12,463 nucleotides of DNA from an uncultured Alphaproteobacteria bacterium (GCA_944391355.1 CALXTG010000081.1:1-12463), one strand, 5' to 3'; shown: positions 1 through 7,038, counted from the stretch's first letter. Translations and numbers: made by a program. Notes: generated by a model from the sequence alone, not told the origin.

Positions 1-713
1 CCGACAACGCCGTTGGCGCGGCATTTTTCCTCGTTGCGCCATTTTATAAAATTGGGAATCTCATATTTCTGCATGGTCTTTTTAAAGCCGCGGCGAACCA
101 TGGCCGCTTCGACCTGCGGCAGCGACATGCGCAGCATGATGCCGGAGATGTCAAATACCGAGGCATTGGAACGGCCGATCCGGCGGCGGGAAGTGTCAAC
201 CAGATTTTCAAGGCTGACGCCGTCTTCGCCCTCGCCGGTTACCGCCTTGAGCGGGTTGCTGCCTTTCAGTTTTTCGACCCAGGTGCCGCTGACATCGGGA
301 ATCGGCAGTTTGACGTCGGTCTTTTTCGGTTTTTCTTCAAGAAAAGTATCGGCCAGTCCCTGGCCGGGCTTGACCTGAGGCCGCGGCGCAGTTTCGCCCT
401 TCGGATCGGGAATTTTTTCTCCAAAGGCATCTTCGGGAGATTCTTCATGAAAAAAATCAAAATCCTGTTCCGGGGCTGTCGGCATCAGCAGCGGCTGCGT
501 TCCGCCCGCCGGCAGCGGCGAAACCGAAGACTGTTCCGGCGGAACGGACGGCACAGCAGAAACAATCTCGGGGTTATCGGCATTCAGCTGCTCGCGCATC
601 AGCGCCAGTTCGTCATCTCCGCCCGACAACAGCGGGTCAAATTCTTCACTGGCGCGTGAAAAATTCGGCACAAGCAACAGGCAGATGAATATAAACTTGG
701 CAAGCGTTTTCAT
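1..713 (-). CDS. Secreted hypothetical protein, C-terminus off the left edge
   Basis: I do not recognise a characterised family. The frame is open from an ATG at 711-713 down to base 1, so about 237 codons are visible and the stop lies outside the window. The first 22 or so residues look like a Sec signal peptide: MKTLAKF, a hydrophobic core (IFICLLLVP), then a likely cleavage after SRA, before SEEFDPLL. An export to the periplasm or cell surface is therefore inferred. Residues about 45-140 are rich in Pro, Glu and Asp and look disordered. A more ordered part follows, containing FDISGIMLRMSLPQVEAAMVRRGFKK near residue 190-215; this resembles the small 'dI.Gi.l.Ms..ev...m...G' modules seen in secreted proteobacterial hypotheticals. 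The Shine-Dalgarno is weak, but a good promoter lies upstream at 749-776. It is divergent from trmFO. The reading frame is secure; the function is unknown. Confidence 0.8.
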   Translation of the reverse strand, partial: MKTLAKFIFICLLLVPNFSRASEEFDPLLSGGDDELALMREQLNADNPEIVSAVPSVPPEQSSVSPLPAGGTQPLLMPTAPEQDFDFFHEESPEDAFGEKIPDPKGETAPRPQVKPGQGLADTFLEEKPKKTDVKLPIPDVSGTWVEKLKGSNPLKAVTGEGEDGVSLENLVDTSRRRIGRSNASVFDISGIMLRMSLPQVEAAMVRRGFKKTMQKYEIPNFIKWRNEEKCRANGVV

Positions 714-748
714 AGCTTTATTCGGGCTTTCTCTAATTTATCTGCTTT

Positions 749-776
749 ACTATAGCGTTTTTTTTACAATTATCAA
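749..776 (-). promoter_or_regulatory. Predicted sigma70-type promoter for the secreted hypothetical gene
   Basis: Read on the minus strand, a -35 box TTGATA (776-771) and a -10 box TATAGT (754-749) are separated by 16 bases that include a run of eight A. Each box differs from consensus by one base. Transcription would begin near 742, giving a leader of about 30 bases. This is a prediction by eye only. Confidence 0.5.
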
Positions 777-798
777 ACCCTAAGCTTTACTTATCAAA
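763..798 (+). repeat. Imperfect direct repeat in the divergent promoter region
   Basis: TTTAC plus TTATCAAA occurs twice: at 763-777 with two extra A between the parts, and at 786-798 without them. The TTATCAAA cores (770-777 and 791-798) start 21 bases apart, close to two helical turns. The first copy contains the -35 box of the minus-strand promoter. It could be a pair of regulator sites, or chance in AT-rich DNA. Confidence 0.35.
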
Positions 799-810
799 TA
801 ACTTTTAAAC

Positions 811-839
811 TAGACTTTGGCGAATTATAAATTTATAAA
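811..839 (+). promoter_or_regulatory. Predicted promoter for the trmFO-hpnCDE unit
   Basis: A -35-like TAGACT (811-816) and a -10-like TATAAA (834-839) are 17 bases apart, which would place the transcript start near 846. The leader is then short, with a GAGG Shine-Dalgarno at 853-856, seven bases before the trmFO ATG. A second TATAAA at 826-831 lacks a good -35 partner. Prediction by eye. Confidence 0.4.
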
Positions 840-863
840 GAGATTTCAAATCGAGGATAAAAA

Positions 864-2213
864 ATGAGCGATACGCAAATACATATTATCGGCGCCGGAC
901 TGGCCGGTTCGGAAGCCGCCTGGCAGCTTGCCGAGCGCGGAATCAGGGTCTTAATCCATGAGATGAAACCGCAAAAGTTTTCGCCGGCGCACAAGTCGGC
1001 CGATTATGCCGAGCTGGTTTGCTCCAATTCTTTCCGTTCCGATAATCATCAGAACAGCGCCATCGGCCTGCTGCATCAGGAAATGCGGCTGGCGGGGTCG
1101 CTGATTATGCGCTGCGCCGACGCCGCCAAAGTTCCGGCCGGCGGGGCTCTGGCCGTCGACCGCGACGAGTTTGCCCGCCGGGTGACCGAAGAAATCAAAG
1201 CTCACCCTCTGATTGACAGCGTTTGCGAAGAAATTACCGCCCTGCCCGACGCTTCGTTCGGCGAAGTTATCGTCGCCACCGGCCCGCTGACCGGCGAAGC
1301 CCTGGCGGAAGATATTTTAAAACAGATTTCGCACCAGGCTTGATCTTTTTACGACGCAATTGCTCCGGTCGTCTATAAAGACAGCATAAACTTCGATATT
1401 GCCTGGTATCAGTCGCGCTACGACAAAGGCGACAAATATGACTATATCAACTGCCCGCTGACGGAAGAAGAATACAATCGTTTTATCAGCGAACTGCTCG
1501 CCGGTGAAAAAGCCGAATTTCACGATTTTGAAACGCCGAATTATTTTGACGGCTGCCTGCCGATAGAGGTTATGGCCGAACGCGGGTCGCAGACTCTGCT
1601 GTTCGGGCCGATGAAGCCGGTCGGGCTGACGAATCCGCATACCGGAAAGCGCGCCTACGCCGTCGTGCAGCTGCGCCAGGACAACCGCGAAGACACGCTG
1701 CGCAATATCGTCGGGTTTCAAACCAAGCTCAAACACGGCGAGCAGAAGCGCATCTTCCGCATGATTCCCGGTCTGGAAAACGCCGAATTTGCCCGGCTCG
1801 GCGGAATTCATAAAAATACTTTTATCAAAAGCCCGCTGTTGCTGGACCGGTATCTGTGCCTGAAAGATATGCCGCATATTCGTTTTGCCGGGCAGATCAG
1901 CGGCTGCGAAGGCTATATCGAAAGCGCCGCCACCGGTTTTCTGGCCGGCTATTTCGCCGCCTGCCGGATTTTGGGCAAGACACCGTTAATTCCGCCGGCA
2001 ACAACAGCGTTCGGCGCTATGCTCAATCACCTGATTGACGATACCAATGTTGAGGATTTTCAGCCGATGAATATTAATTTCGGGCTGTTCCCCGAACTCG
2101 AGCCGGAAATAACCGCCAACGGAAAAATTCGCCATATCAAAGGGGCGGAACGCAAAGAAGCTTATTGCCGCCGCGCTCTGGAAGATATTATAGACTGGAC
2201 GGAACAGCTATGA
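864..2213 (+). pseudogene. trmFO: tRNA m5U54 methyltransferase TrmFO, interrupted by an in-frame TGA at codon 160
   Basis: TrmFO uses FAD and methylene-tetrahydrofolate to make 5-methyluridine at tRNA position 54. The start at 864 has a GAGG Shine-Dalgarno. The FAD-binding GAGLAGSEAA is at residues 10-19, ELVCSNSFRSD with the conserved Cys53 follows, and PAGGALAVDR comes later. After TGPLTGEALAEDILKQISHQA the frame meets TGA at 1341-1343, then continues in the same frame with SFYDAIAPVVYKDS, DGCLPIEVMAERG (Cys231), FGPMKPVGL, FAGQISGCEGYIESAA and FQPMNINFGLF to a TGA at 2211-2213. Reading through gives 449 residues, normal for the family. Homologues usually have Leu at codon 160, so a TTA-to-TGA change is the simplest explanation. 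Restart at Met237 (1572) would lose the FAD site and both cysteines, so neither fragment alone should be active. Family identity is certain; whether the stop is a mutation, a sequence error or recoding is open. Confidence 0.9.
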
Positions 2214-3073
2214 GAGGAATCCGTAAAAAAACCGCCGCAGACGAAAATTTTCCGGTAGCGTCGCTGCTGATTAAAAAAGAGCTGCGGCCGCTGGTGAAGC
2301 ATTATTATAATCTGGCGCGGCTGGCCGACGACATTGCCGACAACCCGCGACTTAAACCCCAGGAAAAACTGTTGCAGCTGAACGACCTGGAAGATATTTT
2401 TCTGAACCTGAAAAAAACCCGCCGCAAAAAATGGCAGGCAGCCGTTATTCTGCATGAAGATTTTGTTAAAGAACAACTTGATTTTTCGCTGGTAACGGAT
2501 CTGTTTACCGCGTTTCGCCGCGATGCCGAAAATTTCAGATATCAGACCTGGGCGCAGCTGACCGACTACTGCCGCTATTCGGCCGTGCCGGTCGGGCGTT
2601 TTATGCTGGCGATCCATAACGAGAATCCGGCGACTTATCTGCCGGCGGCGGCATTATGCACGGTTTTGCAGATTGTCAACCATATACAGGACATCAAATA
2701 TGACTGTTTGCAACTGGACAGGATCTATCTTCCCGCCGAGATGATGAAAGAATTCGGCGTGGCGAAAAAAGATCTCGGCGCCGCCCGCGAAACGCCGCAA
2801 CTGCGCCGGCTGATCAATTTTATTCTCGGGCAAATGCGCGGCCTGCTCAAAGAAGCGGCGCTGCTGCCGCAGATTTTGCAGAGTCGGCGCTTAAAAACCG
2901 AGGTCTGCGTTATCCTTTCGTTAACCAATATTATGATAAAAAAGATAGAAAAGGGTGATGTCTTAGAAAAAGATATCAGGTTTTCCCGCCCGGAAAGACT
3001 GCTGGGACTGATTACGGGAATCGGACGGGCGCTGACGGCCCGCAAGAAAACACTGCCCGGAAAAGGATTTTAG
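2210..3073 (+). CDS. hpnC: Hydroxysqualene synthase HpnC (squalene/phytoene synthase family)
   Basis: HpnC converts presqualene diphosphate, made by HpnD, to hydroxysqualene, the middle step of the three-enzyme bacterial route to squalene. The protein is 287 residues, a usual length. DENFPVASLL at 11-20 and the pattern YSAVPVGRFML at 123-133 are characteristic of HpnC rather than HpnD. The two Asp-rich metal-diphosphate motifs are present: DDIAD at 40-44 and QDIKYD at 160-165, followed by LDRIYLP. I place the start at the ATG at 2210, which overlaps the trmFO stop in an ATGA arrangement; the frame extends 15 codons further upstream, but that would lie inside trmFO and drop the overlap. The Shine-Dalgarno is poor, so translation probably depends on ribosomes finishing trmFO, which makes the TGA inside trmFO potentially important for this gene. 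Confidence 0.9.
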   Translation: MRGIRKKTAADENFPVASLLIKKELRPLVKHYYNLARLADDIADNPRLKPQEKLLQLNDLEDIFLNLKKTRRKKWQAAVILHEDFVKEQLDFSLVTDLFTAFRRDAENFRYQTWAQLTDYCRYSAVPVGRFMLAIHNENPATYLPAAALCTVLQIVNHIQDIKYDCLQLDRIYLPAEMMKEFGVAKKDLGAARETPQLRRLINFILGQMRGLLKEAALLPQILQSRRLKTEVCVILSLTNIMIKKIEKGDVLEKDIRFSRPERLLGLITGIGRALTARKKTLPGKGF

Positions 3074-3907
3074 ATGAATAAAAATATTAAACAGATTGTC
3101 AAACGCTCCGGATCTTCTTTTTTCTGGGGAATCAGTTTGCTCCCGCGCGCCAAGCGCAATGCCATGTATACGCTTTATGCGTTTTTTCGCCATATCGACG
3201 ATGTCGTTGACGGGAATTTGAACATTGAAGAAAAACAGGAAATTCTGAAAGCCTGGCGCGAGGAAATCGATAATATTTTTGACAAGAGAGCGCCGGTAAC
3301 CGACATCGGCCGCAGAATCTATAAAAACTGTATGAGGTTTAAGCTTCCCAAAGAAGAATTTATCAAGCTGATTGACAGCATTTCGATGGATCTGCCCGAA
3401 CCGATGCGGGCGCCGAGCCTTAAGGAATTATACCGCTATTGCCGCGGCGTTGCCGGAGTGCCGGGAAATTTGTCGCTGCGCGTTTTCGGCTGCACGGACG
3501 AAAAGCTGATTGAAGAACTGTCGAGAACCCTGGGAACGGCTTTGCAGATTACCAATATTCTGCGCGACATCAAAGAAGACGCTTATGCCGGACGCCTTTA
3601 CATTCCCCGGGAATTTTTGCAAAAAGCCGGGATTACCTCAACCGACCCGGAAACGGTGATTGTTGACAAGAATCTGGCCGTTGCCCGCGAAGAACTGGCT
3701 AAAATCGCCCTGGAAAATTTTGCCGAAGCACAGCGGCTGATCGAAAAGCTCGACAAGAAAAGCAAACGTCCGGTTAATGTTATTGCCTGTTTATATAAAA
3801 AATATTTTGATATTATGCAAAAACGCGGCTGGGAAGTCATTTCGCCCAAACCCAAAATCAGCCGGCTGCGAAAATTCGGATTAATCCTGAAAGCTTTCTT
3901 TAAATAG
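3074..3907 (+). CDS. hpnD: Presqualene diphosphate synthase HpnD
   Basis: HpnD condenses two farnesyl diphosphates to presqualene diphosphate, the first committed step to squalene. The protein has 277 residues, normal for the family. SSFFWGISLLPRAKRNAMYTLYAFFRHIDDVVDG (about 14-47) holds the first Asp motif, DDVVD at 42-46. YRYCRGVAGVPGNLSLRVFG (120-139) and LQITNILRDIKEDAYAGRLYIP (157-178) match the rest of the active site, with the second Asp motif at D165-D169. MDLPEPMRAPS at 105-115 matches the stretch typical of HpnD. The VAGVPG element has Pro where many relatives read VAGxVG; the effect is unknown. The ATG follows the hpnC stop directly, with AAGGA at 3063-3067 as Shine-Dalgarno. Assignment to HpnD over other squalene/phytoene synthases rests on motifs and on the HpnC-HpnD-HpnE order. 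Confidence 0.9.
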   Translation: MNKNIKQIVKRSGSSFFWGISLLPRAKRNAMYTLYAFFRHIDDVVDGNLNIEEKQEILKAWREEIDNIFDKRAPVTDIGRRIYKNCMRFKLPKEEFIKLIDSISMDLPEPMRAPSLKELYRYCRGVAGVPGNLSLRVFGCTDEKLIEELSRTLGTALQITNILRDIKEDAYAGRLYIPREFLQKAGITSTDPETVIVDKNLAVAREELAKIALENFAEAQRLIEKLDKKSKRPVNVIACLYKKYFDIMQKRGWEVISPKPKISRLRKFGLILKAFFK

Positions 3908-3909
3908 CC

Positions 3910-4992
3910 ATGAACAGAAATAAAAACAAAAATCAGAAATTCCACATCATCGGCGCCGGAATTGCCGGTTTGGCCTGCGCTAAATTTATCCGCCAGAAAA
4001 ACAAATCGGCGGAGATTATCGTCTATGAAGCAACGCCCCGCCCCGGCGGCCGATGCTACAGTTATTACGACAAAAAACTGCAGCGCCCCCTGGACAACGG
4101 CACCCATGTCAGTCTCGGCGTCAACAAAAGCATCAACCGCCTGATCGATAAAAAGAAGTTTGTTTACCGGATTAATTTTTTTGATACGCTGAGCGCCAAG
4201 ATTTCCCGCAGTTTCAAAAAATATAAATCGCATCTGCTGGTTTCGATTTTTAATACGCCGGGGCATGAGGTTGCGCATTCGCTGATTAAAACCGTCTTTT
4301 GGAAATTATTTCCGTTTACGATGTTTCAGAAAAAAATTTATTATTCGCACAATGATCTCAGCCGGAGACTTATTGAACCGCTGCTGGGAAATGCCAGCCG
4401 CATCAGATACGGCTGGAAACTCTTAAAAACCGAAGATAACAACGGACGCGTCACCGCACTGGTGTTTAATCGCGGCAAAATTGACATCGGCCCGCGGGAA
4501 GCCGTTATTTGCGCGCTCGACGCCCGTAATTACGGCAAAGTTTTCGGCGGCCCCGAATTCGATTATGCCGATATTATCAACATCCATTACCGCACCAGCG
4601 TTGAACTGGCTTTGCCGCAAAAGAAAAAAATCCTCGGCATCATCAAAGGCATGGCGCATTGGATTTTCATCAACAAAGACATTGTTTCGGTTACCATTTC
4701 CGCCGCGGAAAACCTGCAAATCGACAAAGACGAACTGGCGCGGGAAGTCTGGAAGGAAATCTGCAACATCCGCGGGGTTGAGCCGGCTTTTGTCCCGCCT
4801 TACCGGGTTTTGCGCCACCGCCGCACCACGGTTAAAATGGACTGGAGCAACAACAATAACCGTCCCGAATCCGCGGCCACAAAATTCAGCAATCTGTTTG
4901 CGGCCGGCGACTGGACTTATAAAAATTATCCCTGCTGCATGGAAGGCGCCGTTTTGTCGGCAAAACGCGCGGCCAGATTATGCACCAAGTAG
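3910..4992 (+). CDS. hpnE: Hydroxysqualene dehydroxylase HpnE, short form
   Basis: HpnE is an FAD-dependent amine-oxidase-fold enzyme that reduces hydroxysqualene to squalene. Visible are the N-terminal dinucleotide motif FHIIGAGIAGLACAKF (11-26), the acidic residue and Arg-rich turn VYEATPRPGGRC (38-49), LDNGTHVSLG (61-70), where relatives usually read DNGQH, and the C-terminal FAD-contact segment FAAGDWTYKNYPCCMEGAVLSAKRAA (330-355). At 360 residues it is clearly shorter than the roughly 420-450 usual for HpnE. The missing part seems to fall between about residues 75 and 115, before the NTP motif at 115-117, where relatives carry extra helices near the substrate. The frame is unbroken, so this may be a lineage feature. 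The ATG lies two bases after the hpnD stop and lacks a strong Shine-Dalgarno, which suggests coupling. The last 15 bases overlap the 3' end of elbB on the other strand. Confidence 0.85.
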   Translation: MNRNKNKNQKFHIIGAGIAGLACAKFIRQKNKSAEIIVYEATPRPGGRCYSYYDKKLQRPLDNGTHVSLGVNKSINRLIDKKKFVYRINFFDTLSAKISRSFKKYKSHLLVSIFNTPGHEVAHSLIKTVFWKLFPFTMFQKKIYYSHNDLSRRLIEPLLGNASRIRYGWKLLKTEDNNGRVTALVFNRGKIDIGPREAVICALDARNYGKVFGGPEFDYADIINIHYRTSVELALPQKKKILGIIKGMAHWIFINKDIVSVTISAAENLQIDKDELAREVWKEICNIRGVEPAFVPPYRVLRHRRTTVKMDWSNNNNRPESAATKFSNLFAAGDWTYKNYPCCMEGAVLSAKRAARLCTK

Positions 4993-5661
4993 CTCCATAA
5001 TTTCTTCAACCAGATTCTCGGTACTGCGGCAAATATCCTTTATCGATTTATCAAGCATATAACAGGGCGTGGTTACGACTCTGTTATCTGTATCTACGCA
5101 GACTTCGGTTGAGTTTTTGGCCTCATGAACCGCGCCCATTTTATCAATCCCGCGGGCAATGTCTTTGTCGGTGCCGATTGTTACTTTTACCTTATGGCGG
5201 CCGAGAACCCGGGCAATGACAACCGGGGCAATGCACATGGCGCCGATGACCAGCCCTTTGGCATGGCTTTCTTCAATTACCCGGCGGATTTCTTCATTAA
5301 CGTCACAGGCAGGGCCTTTGGCGGCAAAATCGCTCCAATTCATTGCCGCGCCGAATCCGCCGGGAAAAATTACGGCGTCAAAATCGGCGGCCTTAAACTC
5401 GCTCAGCGGCTTGATGTTGCCGCGGGCGATCCGGGCCGATTCAGCCAAAACATTGCGGTTTTCGTCATCGCCGGCCAAAGCGCTCGTCTGACCGGTGAAA
5501 TGGTCAACCGTCTTAGCCTGCCAGGTATTGGGGGCAAAGCACTGATACTCGGCGCCGGCCTTATCTATTGCCAGCAGCGTACAGACCGCCTCATGAATTT
5601 CCGAACCGTCAAAGACCCCGCAGCCGGATAAGATAACTGCAATCTTCGGTGTTTGGTACAT
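4978..5661 (-). CDS. elbB: ElbB, DJ-1/PfpI-family glyoxalase-like protein
   Basis: This is a DJ-1/PfpI superfamily protein of 227 residues, close in length to E. coli ElbB and sharing its hallmark segments: ILSGCGVFDGSEIHEAV (10-26), CFAPN (41-45), NRNVLAESARIARGNIKPL (68-86), FPGGFGAAMN (99-108), MCIAPVV (142-148), TIGTD (161-165) and NRVVTTPCYML (193-203). Cys143 in the nucleophile elbow and Glu21 are the expected catalytic pair. ElbB was first linked to isoprenoid biosynthesis; later work on the E. coli protein reported weak glyoxalase activity, so its true role is unsettled. It is probably cytoplasmic. The start has a very strong Shine-Dalgarno (AAAGGAGAG on the minus strand, about 5667-5675). 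It is convergent with hpnE and divergent from the M16 peptidase gene. Confidence 0.93.
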   Translation of the reverse strand: MYQTPKIAVILSGCGVFDGSEIHEAVCTLLAIDKAGAEYQCFAPNTWQAKTVDHFTGQTSALAGDDENRNVLAESARIARGNIKPLSEFKAADFDAVIFPGGFGAAMNWSDFAAKGPACDVNEEIRRVIEESHAKGLVIGAMCIAPVVIARVLGRHKVKVTIGTDKDIARGIDKMGAVHEAKNSTEVCVDTDNRVVTTPCYMLDKSIKDICRSTENLVEEIMELLGA

Positions 5662-5686
5662 AATTTCTCTCCTTTCATAATTTAGC

Positions 5687-5714
5687 TTTACAATATCTAA
5701 TTATATATTAGAAT
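5687..5714 (+). promoter_or_regulatory. Predicted promoter for the M16-ispH-AlbA_2-rnhA unit
   Basis: TTTACA (5687-5692) and TAGAAT (5709-5714), 16 bases apart, each differ from the sigma70 consensus by one base. Transcription would start near 5721. On the opposite strand a perfect TATAAT (5705-5700) with a weak -35 could serve elbB, so two divergent promoters would interleave. Prediction by eye. Confidence 0.45.
5696..5712. promoter_or_regulatory. Perfect palindrome over both divergent promoters, candidate operator
   Basis: TCTAATTATATATTAGA is a perfect inverted repeat with six-base arms and a five-base centre. It covers the spacer and part of the -10 of the plus-strand promoter and the whole minus-strand TATAAT. 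Its size and place fit a dimeric repressor site controlling elbB and the peptidase operon together, but AT-rich palindromes also arise by chance. Confidence 0.4.
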
Positions 5715-5730
5715 GGGAGGAGTCTTTAAA

Positions 5731-5754
5731 ATGAAAATATCACTTTATACATAA
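5731..5754 (+). other. Seven-codon mini-ORF upstream of the M16 peptidase
   Basis: ATG to TAA encodes MKISLYT. GGGAGGAG at 5714-5721 would be a near-ideal Shine-Dalgarno with suitable spacing, better than that of the peptidase gene itself. If the predicted promoter is right, however, the transcript begins inside this motif. The mini-ORF ends 16 bases before the peptidase ATG. It may be a leader peptide, or the GGAG run on this strand may be incidental. Confidence 0.25.
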
Positions 5755-5770
5755 GCAGGATCATCGTGTA

Positions 5771-7033
5771 ATGCAATCGCAAATGACAACTTTGGAAAAC
5801 GGACTGAGAATTATAAGCAGCAGCCGCCCCGAGACGGAAACCGTATCGGTTGGAATCTGGGTAAAAACCGGTTCTGCTTATGAAGAAATGAATGTTAACG
5901 GCATTTCTCACTTTCTGGAGCATATGGCTTTTAAGGGAACCAAAACCCGCAGCGCTCTTGAAATTTCAGAAGCTATTGAAGATGTCGGCGGTTTTTTGAA
6001 TGCCTATACATCCAGAGAGTTTACGGCCTTTTACGCCAAAATGCTTAAAAATGACCTGGAACTCGCCATAGATGTCCTTACCGATATTGTCCAGAATTCG
6101 ACTTTTCCGGAAAATGAGGTCAGCAAAGAGCGCGAAGTCGTGGTGCAGGAAATTAAGCAAACCATTGACACGCCCGATGATATTATTTTCGATTATTTTC
6201 AGGAAACGGCTTTTCCCGGCCAGGCTATCGGACGAACCATTCTGGGGCCGGCGGAAAAAGTGCGTTCCTTTACCAGAGATACGATAAACAATTATCTGCA
6301 AAGCAATTATGCCGCCGAAAACACCATTATCTGCGCGGTCGGCAATCTGAAACATGATGACTTTGTCAACATGGTGAAACAGAGAATGTCCGGCTTCCGC
6401 AGCAAAACCGATTTTAAAATCGGGCAGCAGCTTTATCAGGGCGGCGTTTATGCCGAAAAAAGAGATATTGAACAGGCGCATGTCATTTTAGGCTTCAAAG
6501 GGTTTGACTATGCCTCGGACAAATATTATCCGGGAATGCTGTTTTCGACAATGTTCGGCGGCGGCATGTCATCCCGCCTGTTTCAGGAAATCCGCGAAAA
6601 GCGCGGGCTGGTCTATTCGGTTTACAGCTTTACCAATTCGCACACTCAAAGCGGCCTGTTCGGCATTTATGCCGGAACGACGCCTGATGAGCTGCGCGAA
6701 CTGATGCCGGTAGTCGTCGGCGAAATCAATAAAGCGCGCAATGAAAAAGTTGCGGCTAAAGAGCTGCAGCGTTCCAAAACGCAGTTGAAAGCCAGTTTGT
6801 TAATGTCTTTGGAAAGTTCGTCTTCGACTTCCGAGGTGCTGGCGCGGCAGATGCTGCTGTTTAACCGCGTGCTGCCGGTCGAGGAAATGATTGACATGAT
6901 TGAAAAAGTCACGCTCGACGATATTCAGGATACGGCGCAGACTATTTTTGCTGCCAAACCGACTTATGCCCTGCTCGGTTCTCTGGGCAGTTATATGGGA
7001 TATGACGAGGTCTGCCGTCTTCTGGAAGCCTAA
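5771..7033 (+). CDS. M16B zinc metallopeptidase (MPP/PepR-like)
   Basis: This is a single-domain-pair M16 peptidase of 420 residues, the size typical of alphaproteobacterial relatives of the mitochondrial processing peptidase beta subunit. The inverted zinc motif HFLEH is at 47-51, with Glu50 as the catalytic base, and Glu127 in REVVVQEI lies 76 residues after His51, the spacing expected for the third zinc ligand. The glycine-rich substrate loop GGG (263-265) with SSRLFQEIREKRGLVYSVY (267-285) is present. Such proteins act as dimers on short peptides or targeting-like segments; no signal peptide is seen, so a cytoplasmic location is inferred. The start at 5771 has AGGA at 5757-5760; Met5 at 5783 is a weaker alternative. 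It heads a unit with ispH, whose ATG follows after five bases. The cellular substrate cannot be told from the sequence. Confidence 0.92.
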   Translation: MQSQMTTLENGLRIISSSRPETETVSVGIWVKTGSAYEEMNVNGISHFLEHMAFKGTKTRSALEISEAIEDVGGFLNAYTSREFTAFYAKMLKNDLELAIDVLTDIVQNSTFPENEVSKEREVVVQEIKQTIDTPDDIIFDYFQETAFPGQAIGRTILGPAEKVRSFTRDTINNYLQSNYAAENTIICAVGNLKHDDFVNMVKQRMSGFRSKTDFKIGQQLYQGGVYAEKRDIEQAHVILGFKGFDYASDKYYPGMLFSTMFGGGMSSRLFQEIREKRGLVYSVYSFTNSHTQSGLFGIYAGTTPDELRELMPVVVGEINKARNEKVAAKELQRSKTQLKASLLMSLESSSSTSEVLARQMLLFNRVLPVEEMIDMIEKVTLDDIQDTAQTIFAAKPTYALLGSLGSYMGYDEVCRLLEA

Positions 7034-7038
7034 GAAAT

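Noticed and set aside
13..659. Plus-strand ORFs over the left end
   Set aside because: They lie opposite a minus-strand frame with a signal peptide, promoter and sensible composition; their own products are Arg/Ser-rich shadows.
1341..1343. UGA reassigned to Trp in this genome
   Set aside because: All other Trp positions I checked use TGG, and TGA is a sensible terminator for trmFO (2211-2213) and ispH (7957-7959). One internal TGA at a usually Leu position does not support a changed code.
1341..1343. Selenocysteine codon in TrmFO
   Set aside because: The family has no catalytic Cys at this position, and I see no convincing SECIS-like hairpin directly after the TGA.
2165..2209. Longer HpnC start 15 codons upstream
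   Set aside because: It would lie deep within trmFO without a ribosome site; the ATGA overlap and family alignment favour 2210.
5125..5631. 168-residue plus-strand ORF opposite elbB
   Set aside because: It is a mirror frame of a clearly identified gene with no ribosome site and no recognisable family.
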